From Apostichopus japonicus (Eukaryota > Echinodermata > Holothuroidea > Aspidochirotida > Stichopodidae): DNA of 64,000 bases. Made by a program: the position numbers and the translations under genes. The stretch lies in contig NC_092582.1 in NCBI RefSeq assembly GCF_037975245.1, forward strand, positions 22,036,577 to 22,100,576, read 5' to 3'. The notes beneath the pieces are model-generated. The model was not told the origin of the DNA. It searched no databases and saw only the letters and a list, made by a program, of their open reading frames with translations. Positions 50,001 to 58,096 of this stretch are shown in pieces (position 1 is the stretch's first letter; each line of letters opens with the position of its first letter).

Positions 50001-51961
50001 AAAATGTTTCCGCAAAATGTTTGTTGTAGTCACAAGAAATGTTTGATATTTGAAAGAAGTTTATGTCAAAGCTTGAGTTTCAGAAAAGAGCCTTCACTTT
50101 TTCTGGGATTTTGGTAAGAAATACTGAGGAAGTATTTTCATTTTTCTAGTGATTAATCATACTACGATCAACAATCCAGAGAGATTGACACAGTGCATTG
50201 CTGGTGGTTATTGAGGTAACAATCAGCATAATTATCATCAGATAATCATGACACCATCCCCTACTCGTATCCCTCCAGGATTCTGGCAGCCACTGTTTCA
50301 ATGATAACGAACCCCCAAACTTTACCTGGTTTGGGAATTAACGAGCGACATACTCACCTCATATAACCTTGTGTGGTGAAACAGATGCACAAATTGTGAA
50401 TCCAAAGCGATAAAAAGATGTAAGATGAGAAGGATTGATGAAGAAGAGCTATACAAGAGCGATGCTTACACAAGAGGATAGCAATTACGGAAGGGAGATG
50501 GCCATACACACACACAAAGAAATTGCCAGATGCTAGATCGAGGTATATACGGTAACGCATAAGGTTATATGAGGGAGTACGCGCTGTGAATTGGTATTGC
50601 TTACCCAGTAGCACAATTACACTGGAAGCCATTGACTTGGTCTGCACAGCTCCCTCCATTCCTGCACGGCGAAGACTGGCATTCGTCGATGTTATCTGTG
50701 CAATTCTGCCCAGTCCAACCGGCCGCACATGTACAACTATACGTTCCGAGACCGTGGGAGCAGGTGGCACCATTGCGGCAGTACCCTCGGAGACATTCAT
50801 CGACGTCGGTCTGACAGTGGGTACCCTCCCAACTGATGGTGCAGCGACAGGTGTAACCATTGGTACCGTCCTGGCAAGTCCCTTGGTTCTGACAGGGGTC
50901 CGATGCACACTCGTTAATGTTGATGGCACAGGTAGGTCCTGAACAATAAATTAAATGACAGAACATACATGAAAAACAATATTTCTCTTGAAAGTACAAC
51001 CATACAGTCATACACTGAAATGTGAATGCTCACATTCTACTCCCTACTTCAGCTCAGAGTGACAATTTACAACCCGCAAAACTACTCACATTCAGTTACT
51101 CAGGATATTTCATTTACACCAGTCAATCGTTTAATGACATTCCATAAGTTGCTGTCCAATCATATTATAGTCATCTTGTGCCATCACTACCTCAAAGCCC
51201 CCACACCCTTCCTCATCCTCTTGCTATCTTTACACCACTACCTTCAAAAGAAGAAAAAAAGAAAACTTACCTTCCCATCCTGGCTGACAGTCACAGCTGA
51301 ACATATCGATACCATCTTGGCATATTCCACTGTTCTGGCAAGGACTGGAACCACATTCGTTTATGTCAATCTGGCAGTCTGCACCAGAGTAACCTAAAAG
51401 ATAAACAAATTACACAGACACTTGCATAACAAAGACAAGAAAAAATACATTCATGAATGCCGCACAAATATCCTCTCAGAGTATATATATATTTTAAATC
51501 CCTTAACCTGATGATGAGACCAAGGCCATGATGAAAAACAAAGAACCCAAATCAAAATATAAATGCACTTTCCAACAGCTTTATTTTTTATTTTTTCACA
51601 TTTTGACCCACATTTTGGACAATGTTGTCCAAGTCAGAGCATTACATTCAATGAATGCAATGATACAAACTAACAACAGTAAATTAATAAGTGATTCGTA
51701 ATTTTGTTTGATTCTATAATTTTACAGCTACTGCGGTTGACTCACCTCCAGCACAAACACACTCATAGCGGGCTAAGAGGTCAACGCACTGACCGCCGTT
51801 CTGACAAGGTGTGCTCCCACACTCGTCGGTCTCGCTCTGGCATGTGACTCCCTCGTACCCGTCAGAGCAGGTGCAATTGAAACCCTCCAAGAAGTCATTG
51901 CAGGATCCACCGTTCAGGCAAGGTGTTGATAGGCAAAAGTTAGCAATTGTACAGTTTTTAC
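28835..51961 (-). CDS. crb: Crumbs-like apical polarity protein, 25 exons, N-terminus outside the recognised part
   Basis: Large single-pass membrane protein that sets apical identity in epithelia by binding Pals1/Stardust, Par-6 and FERM proteins through its tail. Twenty-five exons join in frame to about 2,534 residues plus stop. Order from the N-terminal side: about 31 EGF-like repeats (51961-39489), LamG1 (39270-37400), one EGF, LamG2 (37240-35060), one EGF, LamG3 (34585-32180), about 16 EGF repeats (32180-29787), membrane helix ([20 protein letters not shown]) and a 36-residue tail with GKYNPA (FERM site) and C-terminal ERLV (PDZ ligand). EGF/LamG alternation plus this tail distinguishes Crumbs from Notch, Fat and Eyes shut. 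Fly Crumbs has about 2,150 residues and human CRB1 about 1,400, so this is unusually long. Most introns are phase 1, as is usual for EGF genes. No signal peptide exon was found. Confidence 0.93.
29787..31517 (-). CDS. crb: crumbs window exon 24: 1,731-nt exon with about 15 EGF repeats
   Basis: Phase 1-1, 577 codons, no internal intron. Repeats open with [73 protein letters not shown], a degenerate ETCEYETC, then [26 protein letters not shown] and [10 protein letters not shown]. The last ends CPDGYRG. Acceptor ctcttctttcag, donor gtcagt. Confidence 0.95.
31857..32095. repeat. 113-bp tandem duplication of the exon 23 end and its splice donor
   Basis: About two copies. The block around taatctactggaatactcac occurs at 31881 and 31994, and ggtgcagtcagcaccctccc follows in both. 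Copy 31881-31980 holds a 2-base insertion relative to the exon copy, so it is not an intact coding repeat. Confidence 0.9.
32014..32283 (-). CDS. crb: crumbs window exon 23: end of LamG3 and EGF
   Basis: Phase 1-1, 90 codons. [15 protein letters not shown] closes LamG3; [20 protein letters not shown] begins an EGF, and TNSIDDCI starts the next. Donor gtgagt at 32013. A second, duplicated donor lies 113 bases downstream at 31900 but would shift the frame, so this end is preferred. Confidence 0.9.
32885..32957 (-). mobile_element. tRNA-derived SINE head in a crumbs intron
   Basis: On the minus strand, TGGCTCATTTGGTAGAGTG (32927-32945) resembles an A box and TGATTCAAATCCT (32894-32906) a B box. 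The arms do not close into a full tRNA. Confidence 0.6.
33225..33416 (-). CDS. crb: crumbs window exon 22: LamG3
   Basis: Phase 1-1, 64 codons. Encodes [20 protein letters not shown], then [10 protein letters not shown]. 'W H . V . . E' and 'YIGG' are LamG core strands. Confidence 0.92.
33707..34010. repeat. Tandem repeat in crumbs intron, about three copies
   Basis: gtcatagtatatcctatcat-type blocks at about 33729, 33847 and 33936 are each followed by gactaacaaccct and cagtcccttactt. Unit lengths are about 118 and 89 bases. Confidence 0.75.
34361..34585 (-). CDS. crb: crumbs window exon 21: start of LamG3
   Basis: Phase 1-1, 75 codons. Encodes [37 protein letters not shown] and [15 protein letters not shown], a standard LamG first half. 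Confidence 0.92.
34883..35109 (-). CDS. crb: crumbs window exon 20: end of LamG2 and EGF
   Basis: Phase 2 in, phase 1 out. [17 protein letters not shown] closes LamG2; [20 protein letters not shown] starts one EGF ending GPMCME. Acceptor ctttccatttacag, donor gtatga. Confidence 0.93.
35474..35618 (-). CDS. crb: crumbs window exon 19: LamG2
   Basis: Phase 1 in, phase 2 out. Encodes [20 protein letters not shown], then LLFGKLHPG (the 'LFLGG'-like strand). Acceptor cttctttttcag, donor gtacag. Confidence 0.9.
36149..36407. mobile_element. 259-bp candidate MITE with terminal inverted repeats
   Basis: The left end agtgttgccagtttggc matches the reverse complement of the right end (agggttgccagattta) over about 13 bases. 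No clear target duplication is seen. It lies in the intron just after crumbs exon 18, 27 bases from the donor. Confidence 0.45.
36435..36594 (-). CDS. crb: crumbs window exon 18: LamG2
   Basis: Phase 0 in, phase 1 out. The acceptor ttgttcttgaatag was chosen because two nearer AGs would give a frame that stops at once; this one yields [20 protein letters not shown] and [19 protein letters not shown]. Donor gtaagt. Confidence 0.85.
37144..37464 (-). CDS. crb: crumbs window exon 17: end of LamG1, EGF, start of LamG2
   Basis: Phase 0-0, 107 codons. DFYINSELI closes LamG1; [20 protein letters not shown] begins one [21 protein letters not shown] opens LamG2. Acceptor ttctattgcag, donor gtgagt. Confidence 0.93.
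37497..37690. repeat. ATGTT/ATGCT microsatellite-like tract in crumbs intron
   Basis: Runs of tatgtaatg, tatgctatgt and tgctatgct over about 190 bases. It directly follows the acceptor side of exon 17 on the intron side. Confidence 0.85.
38374..38721 (-). CDS. crb: crumbs window exon 16: body of LamG1
   Basis: Phase 0-0, 116 codons. Encodes [20 protein letters not shown], then LFLGGIG and NFIGCFQ, the LamG hallmarks (sheet pairs, 'FLGG' and 'GC'). Acceptor ttgttcttggcag, donor gtttgc (weak). Confidence 0.92.
39080..39270 (-). CDS. crb: crumbs window exon 15: start of LamG1, with RRKRR
   Basis: Phase 1 in, phase 0 out. Finishes the EGF (TIGNLCE), then enters a laminin G fold: [19 protein letters not shown] at 39155-39169, then [20 protein letters not shown]. 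The strand pattern 'F.F.T..P..LLY' is typical of the LamG start. The dibasic run looks like a furin site. Confidence 0.92.
39489..39596 (-). CDS. crb: crumbs window exon 14: last EGF repeat before LamG1
   Basis: Phase 1-1, 36 codons. Encodes [20 protein letters not shown] and on to HCVCQHG. Acceptor cattctatcgcag, donor gtgagt. Confidence 0.92.
39957..40067 (-). CDS. crb: crumbs window exon 13: one EGF repeat
   Basis: Phase 1-1, 37 codons. Encodes [20 protein letters not shown] and on to NCTRGYDG. Acceptor tttttgttcag, donor gtagga (weaker than its neighbours). Confidence 0.92.
41144..41257 (-). CDS. crb: crumbs window exon 12: one EGF repeat
   Basis: Phase 1-1, 38 codons. Encodes [20 protein letters not shown] and on to CPPGYEG. 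Acceptor ccatatacag, donor gtatgt. Confidence 0.93.
41739..41966 (-). CDS. crb: crumbs window exon 11: two EGF repeats
   Basis: Phase 1-1, 76 codons. Encodes [16 protein letters not shown] and [16 protein letters not shown], ending CQPGYVG before gtaagt. Confidence 0.94.
42683..43066 (-). CDS. crb: crumbs window exon 10: three EGF repeats
   Basis: Phase 1-1, 128 codons. Encodes [34 protein letters not shown] and [16 protein letters not shown], ending LLGYEG. Acceptor cctctctttag, donor gtatgc. Confidence 0.94.
43914..44117 (-). CDS. crb: crumbs window exon 9: two EGF repeats
   Basis: Phase 1-1, 68 codons. Encodes [16 protein letters not shown] and [20 protein letters not shown], the latter split mid-repeat and completed by exon 10 (GILCSCETG). 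Confidence 0.93.
44631..44893 (-). CDS. crb: crumbs window exon 8: two EGF repeats
   Basis: Phase 2 in, phase 1 out. Encodes [12 protein letters not shown], then [15 protein letters not shown] and [16 protein letters not shown], ending CVCTEGFTG. Acceptor tcttcattttcag, donor gtatgt. Confidence 0.94.
45271..45292 (-). promoter_or_regulatory. 22-bp intronic motif, copy A (after crumbs exon 7)
   Basis: Minus-strand CCTCATATAACCTTATGC plus four more bases, 22 nt downstream of a phase-2 donor. The same sequence with one mismatch occurs after exon 3. The role is unknown. Confidence 0.5.
45316..45529 (-). CDS. crb: crumbs window exon 7: two EGF repeats
   Basis: Acceptor gtcttatcag, donor gtaagt, phase 1 in and phase 2 out. 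Encodes [16 protein letters not shown] and [20 protein letters not shown]. The second repeat is finished by exon 8 (DGHR/CECPLG). Confidence 0.94.
47533..47673 (-). CDS. crb: crumbs window exon 6: EGF repeats
   Basis: Phase 1-1, 47 codons. Encodes [15 protein letters not shown] (end of the preceding repeat) and [16 protein letters not shown] ending CECVLG before donor gtaaga. Confidence 0.93.
48650..48853 (-). CDS. crb: crumbs window exon 5: EGF repeats
   Basis: Phase 1-1, 68 codons. Completes the previous repeat (FEGRHC), encodes [16 protein letters not shown] and the first half of [20 protein letters not shown], which exon 6 finishes. Confidence 0.94.
48986..49908 (-). CDS. crb: crumbs window exon 4: eight EGF repeats in one 923-nt exon
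   Basis: Phase 2 in, phase 1 out. Repeats open with [70 protein letters not shown] and [12 protein letters not shown]. Most carry the calcium-binding D/E-I/V-D/N-E-C consensus. No intron separates them. Confidence 0.95.
50553..50574 (-). promoter_or_regulatory. 22-bp intronic motif, copy B (after crumbs exon 3)
   Basis: Matches copy A at 21 of 22 positions and lies 29 nt downstream of the other EGF-region phase-2 donor. Confidence 0.5.
50605..50938 (-). CDS. crb: crumbs window exon 3: three EGF repeats
   Basis: Acceptor tattgttcag, donor gtaagc, phase 1 in and phase 2 out. Repeats begin [21 protein letters not shown] and [10 protein letters not shown]. The last one is completed by exon 4 (CNCATG/FTGELC). 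Confidence 0.94.
51271..51393 (-). CDS. crb: crumbs window exon 2: one EGF repeat
   Basis: Phase 1-1, 41 codons. Encodes [20 protein letters not shown] and on to DCQPGWEG, a calcium-binding EGF type (DINEC). Acceptor cttttag, donor gtaagt-like gtaag. Confidence 0.92.
51746..51961 (-). CDS. crb: crumbs window exon 1: two EGF repeats
   Basis: Acceptor ctcctccag, donor gtgagt, phase 1-1, 72 codons. Encodes [20 protein letters not shown] and a second repeat [19 protein letters not shown]. There is no internal Met near the start, so it is easily missed by ORF calling. Its first codon needs a G from an upstream exon I could not find. Confidence 0.9.
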
Positions 51962-54170
51962 CTGGAGGAGAAAATTAAGACAAATTAACTTTCTTTTTTA
52001 TTTGTGGAAATGTGAGCAGTTTGTTGTTCAAACAGGTTGATGGGAAACCAAAGCAATAATGTGTTTGTCTGAGGAATAACCAGCTTCAACAGTAAAATAA
52101 CTTAGTGATACAGATTCAAATTCAAATTCATCTCGTGGAAGATCCCAACACTGCTCTTCATCAGGGAATCATAAACTTTTCAGGTTGTACCATGGAAAGG
52201 CAACTGTTTGTTTGCATTAGTGGTAAACTGCCATAAACAGTCATAGTTCACATAAGTTCACAAAAGTTCACATAACCATTCACATACCCCAAAATCCACA
52301 AACTACACTAGTCAAGGTTGACCATGCCAATCTGCATTTTTAAAGCTGGTACATGAAATGTGAAATATGAAACATCAGGTTCAACTCAGGAACCACACAT
52401 GCTTAATACTTGCACCATGCAATTGTGCAAGATACTGAAATATTACTCTCATTATATTGAACACAACATCCCTTCTCCAGAGCTGGAATGGATATATATC
52501 CATAACAGCTAACTTGTTAAATCCAAACAGTTAATCTTTTAATCCCAAACAGTTAATCAGTTAGTTCCCAAACATAGAACTAGCAGCCCTGTATGACATA
52601 TGGACAACTGCAAAAGAGTAAGAAACAGCTAGCATTGAAGTTGATCAGTAAAATAACACCCCATGCACCCACCCCCCCCTGCCCTCCCTTCCCTTCTCCC
52701 ACAAAACCTATCTACTGTAAAGTCAACTCCATGTTCCTATACCATATGTCATCCCAACACCAAAGTGCTCTTTCATCCTAGTATGACGTTTTTCTCGAGG
52801 TCACCTGTAACAAGTGTCATACCCTTTACATTATGCTCAGAAGCATGACGCTTCAACAGAAACTTTACATCAGGCTAAACTGTTCCTGTGTTTGGTATAT
52901 ATTACTTATTTGTTTGTTTGATTATGACAAAGACCAGAGGAATGTATAAAAACCAATCAGTTAATATGAGAGTCCTATCAATCCAATGCAATCCTTGGCA
53001 TTAGCATAGCTACACGTCGCGTGCGTCGTGAGATGTTTAAACAGATTGACAAAGTCCATATTGAGATCCACTTTGAAAATCTAAACAAATCAATGCCGAT
53101 AAAAGAAAGCATTGAGAGCTCCTGGAAAAATGACTCAAACATTAAACAACGCTGATGTCAAGTGCAAAGCACACATTGGGCATTCCTCAAACAGTAAAAT
53201 AATTGACAACAATAACATCTACGGTAAAACGAAAGAAGTGATCTTGATATGATTAACACCGTTTATCAGCAAACTATTCTCTTCCAAGCAACAATTCAAC
53301 AGAATACCTTTAGATAAAAAGATTTTTTTTTAGAGTTTATTTAATAAAACAAATCGACTTAGATAATTAACAATTAGATGCACAGAAAAGCCAACATTAT
53401 CTTTCAGTTTGGTTTGAATGAACATTAGCTGATATTTTAGAGGTGATTAGTAGCTTCCAAGTCAACACACAGAAAGATATATGTCAGGCACATAGAAAGA
53501 TTATTTGTGTTTCAAGTCGCTATATTTTTTGGATTTTGACTTGATTTTGATTATGACCAGAGTATTGGATTATGGCTTTTTATGACTCATTATACCCAAA
53601 TACCATGCTAAAGCCATCTTCTATCATAAAGTACCTCATATAAGAATGTTGTGTGGAAAAAAATTCTTTCTCCCAAAAAAATCCAACAAATTGTGGCAAA
53701 AATGTTATCAACTAAAATGACTAAACAAGAATATCAAACAATGTTTGCTTTGAATGATTCATACATGTATGCAAATAAAGGTTTAGGTATCTTCAGATTG
53801 AGTGTGAGAGCTTTCAAAGCTGTACAGTATTGTATGCAAATTGCTTACAACTATAGGCAGGTCAGGGATATGTAGGGAATAAATAATTCATAAATAATTA
53901 ATAATTAGTTAATTTTTGTCCTCACTCATTGTCATGGCGACAAGACAATATGACACAAAAAACAACCACCTGCTTCTATTTAAAAGTAAAACAACTGCTG
54001 AGCAAAACTTGAGTCATACAAGCTGGTTAAACATGTCTGTCAAATTTGACGCTATTGTTCCATCTGTTACTCTGTATGTTAAGTACTACTACTCCATGGT
54101 TTCGGCAGGCTATATAGATGAACCTGACAGTTTATCAATAGCATATGTGCCATTATCTACTAATAACATA

Positions 54171-54334
54171 CAAATAATGAATGGTTATGAGTGCAATAGT
54201 GCAAATATTTCATGAGTTGAAAGATGTAATTTGTTCCATTCAACGAGGCGCAGCCGAGTTGAATGGAACAAATTACATCTTTCAACGAATGAAATATTTG
54301 CACTATTGCACGAATGGAAACCATTCATTATTTG
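54171..54334. mobile_element. 164-bp foldback element (possible MITE)
   Basis: Two arms of roughly 70 bases pair end to end with few mismatches, centred on gaggcgcagccgag near 54244-54257. The outer ends read caaataatgaatggtt and its complement. The structure fits a non-autonomous foldback element; the family is not identified. Confidence 0.7.
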
Positions 54335-54984
54335 TTTTATACAACATATTATATTAAGATGGGTAAAATGCACTCATGCAACAGATTGTTTTGAACAGAC
54401 AGGTTTCTCTGCTCTCTTACCATTGAAAAAAGTGCTATCAAAAAAGTATAACACATGGTTCTATTTCATAGAGTGCAATAGAGCGGATTTTGCATGCAAT
54501 CGACGAGCAATTGACCAATCAAATGGCCGGAATATAATTAGGTGTTGTATAATTCATTATATTACACACTCACTGTTAAATGCTTTATTTCTATTCAATC
54601 AAGAAGAATTTATTGATGCATTTTGCATTCACTTTTACCTGAGCATCTTGTTATAGTTCACACATAGAATTGGATACCATGCAGTCTAACCTAACAAAGC
54701 ATTCTACGTGGTTACAACGTGACCATAAAAGATGATAATTTACAAGTTTTTAACTGTATCACCCAATGAAGAAAATTCTGTGTGTCACTAATTTAATTAA
54801 TTTCATGTTTTCCTTTGTAAACCTTTGTATTTTGTGCCTAATTCTGTTGCTCCTGATGCAAGTTTGGTGGCCTCTTGTAATCTCATCAGGTATCTTTCCT
54901 TTTGGTCTAGCATGATACTACTATAGATCACAACAAATCAATGGACATTGCAGTATTAGGGTATTAAGGTCCCCTGTTTGACAG

Positions 54985-55172
54985 AAGGTCTGATGTCTCC
55001 ACAGGGAGAGTCGAACTCAAACCATGCTCCTGTTACACACTACAGGTGTGTGCGTGTGTGTATGATCAAATAAACACACACACACCTGTAGGTCTGTTGT
55101 CTCCACATGGAGAGAATCAAACTCAAACCACTGTACAGGTGTTTGTGTGTGTATGATCAAACAAACACACAG
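54985..55172. repeat. Two-copy tandem duplication with GT/CA microsatellite
   Basis: gtctgatgtctccacaggga.. and gtctgttgtctccacatgga.. each continue to caaactcaaacca-type sequence, then gtgtgtgtatgatcaaa and an acacac run. Confidence 0.8.
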
Positions 55173-57952
55173 TTACAAATGAATTTCAGAAAGGTCACAG
55201 GCTTTACTTTTCACATCACAGCTCCATACCGACAACACATACAACATAATATATTCACAGCAGATGGACGTATACTTTGCATATATATATTGATTCATCA
55301 TTGTCAGTGATCATGAAAGGACACAATAATTCAAAAGAGAAGAGGCGATTGTAAATTATTGTTATATAATATATACATACATACATATATATAGAAAATA
55401 AGAAACAAACAATGGTTACTGACTGGCTTATTATGACACATTAGTCTTAGGAAAGCAAACTAATTCTTGGCTACAACAGGCTCACAGTTACAACATTTAC
55501 AAGCATTACTTAAGCATTTCAAATCATATTCTACCTAAGATAATTTTCCGCTCTTTTCAAGTAAGACTGTAAAGAGAGGGATACCTACGATTAAGTAAAA
55601 TTACGACAATATCTTGTACCTTTCTTAACCAAATGAACATAACTCAATCTAAAACCATTTTGTCAACCAGAAACTTTTTTCATGTTAGTTTTAGTCACAT
55701 AGAAGGGTAAATTAACATTTCTTAATTTTTTAATTTACTTATTATTTTGCTTTTTTCTTTTATTTTTTACCGTTTCTTTGTTACTTACAATGAAAGTAAC
55801 CGGCAAAACCTAATAAACTAATGTACACTGAAATGAGAATTTAGTGCAAAGTATCACTACTTCCCCTGATCCAAAGTTTTGAATCGGCCACTCTTGAAGT
55901 TTTCTTGAAGTTTTGAATTCAAGTAGAGGGTACTACACAAGATCATCATACTAAATAAACAAGGTCTAGGTCCGCAGCGATCATTCACTCACAACAAAGC
56001 TGACAAACACAACTCAACAATCTAACTCTTCCCCATTTGATTTACTTTATATTGACTGCTGTACACTTCTTTAAGGACAGTAGATAATCCCTTTCCACTC
56101 TGCTAAGGGTAATTCAGAAACCACTCCCTATAACTAGCTTGAAAAGCAATTCAAAAATGTCACAATTCATTGGTCAGAGCACAAAGTTTGCTCGTATCAC
56201 AATAGACTAAACTTGGACATGTATACAAGCAATTTGGAATCCTTGAAGTGAGACTCTCCCATTGAAGGGACCAATTTCTTATACAGAGGTAAAGTGGTAC
56301 TACCGCTAAGTCTAACCAAGGCATACAATAGACAGATGACAATGACAATAAAACTGGGCTTTAAGTATTAAAAGGCAAACAATTAAGGGGAATTTACTGA
56401 ATACAGTAAGTGCTGTATATATATCCTGTGATGTTACAGGAGTTGATTTTCGGCATCACTTCACTCAATCGTCACTCAAGTTTTCTCATCTACAGGAAGC
56501 TGGGGGGGGGTTAGGGTGTGGGAGGGAGAGGGGGAGGGGTAGAGTCAAATTAAAGAGAAGCAGGAGGCAAAGCAAGAGGCAATGGGAAAGAAAGAAGCCC
56601 TGCTTAACACTCCCAGTAGGATGTAGATCACTCTTCTAAAACCAAGAGACATCTAGCAAAACTGAGCGATTTCAATCAAATGCAAATAAGTGAAAGAATT
56701 TGGTTAAAATTGGCTTCATTTGCTCTCACATATTTCTACCAAACTTTCTTCCTCACATGTCAAGAGAATAATATTGAATATGTTCTGGTTTATTTGAAAC
56801 AAGTTGTTTAGACAATGTTAAAGTCATTAATTGTTCGCTGTTTTTACATTTAAATTTAAGCTAAACTCAGACCCAAGAAGTTTGGATACAAGAAGAGGGA
56901 GGGGAGGAGGGGTGGGGAGGGTGGTGGGAGAATGGGAAAGAGATGTTTGCTCTCACAGGAATCTTAAGTTTTACTCCAACGAACGTGAATATTTTTAAAT
57001 TTGTGGGAGATGGGAGGATTACACGTGACAGAAAAGTTGCCCAAAGCACTGATGTATCTGTGCCTTTATTCACAAAATTTAGGTACTTCTTTGTTTCAGT
57101 TTCAATATTTCAAACAAAACATGAATCCCCAAATTTATATAATCTTCATATCCTTATCTGTCTGTTTAACACATCTCATTCAGCACTTGATAAATAACGC
57201 CTTTCAATTCTACTTTTCCCCGTAAACAACTTATGCTTTGATGATTTCTGTAAACCCTGCAAGAAAAGTTTCAAATGGAGCTTAAAAGTTTTGCAGCCTT
57301 GTATCAAACAATTCCTGCAAGCAGAGACTGACCAGGGTTTTCCTTTTTCCATTCAAAACTATAAGAAAAATGTGTGACACATTAAAACAGAAACATGTAA
57401 ACAGCAAAATAAAACAAAACAATGACCTTTGTTGTCAAACAAAAGATTGAAACAAAAAACAAAACATTGTTCTTTTGACATGAACATTTTGCTGTGCAAG
57501 CTAGAATCAGTGGCTGATCCTGGGCAAGCTGCGAATCCAAGAGAAACAATTAAGACTGTTGCCATCAATTTTAAGCCTTTTATTTCAGTTTATTGTTCTG
57601 TGGTTTGTCTGTAACATGTATGCTAAAAAACAATATCTTGAAAATTCCTAATTTATTTTGTTTACATGTTGTCATTATTGTCGTTATTGTTGTTTACCAA
57701 CTACCTCGGCCGCTGCATCCTCTTCTAACAGACGTCTGTCAAGATTTATGACTATTCTATTAATAAATATGGACCTCCACTCCTAACCAAATTAATTACA
57801 ACATTTTCTGTGTGATTTTTACAAAATGAAATACAATTTGTGAAGGTTAGGGATGAGCACCTTGTCTATTAAAACCAAAAAACATAAGATTTTCTCCTAC
57901 ACTTATACCACAAGAGCTATGATAACTGTGTATCAAATAGTGTACAGTGAAC

Positions 57953-58096
57953 AATAAGACTGGTAAAAACCTATCCCCTACCCCACTCAATACGACTGGT
58001 AGAAGCCTATCCCCTACCCAACTCAATAAGACTGGTAGGAACTTATCCCCTATCCCACTCAATAAGACTGGTAGAAGCCTATCCCCTACCCAACTC
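57953..58096. repeat. Four copies of a 36-bp repeat
   Basis: Units start at 57953, 57989, 58025 and 58061: aataagactggtagaagcct then atcccctacccaactc, with few mismatches. Confidence 0.95.

Noticed and set aside
28835-51961. Alternative identity as Notch, Fat-like cadherin, Slit or Eyes shut
   Set aside because: No LNR, ankyrin, cadherin or LRR modules; the short FERM/PDZ tail and EGF-LamG alternation fit Crumbs only.
54231-54656. 141-codon plus-strand open frame
   Set aside because: Its start lies inside the foldback element and the rest shows no coding signal.
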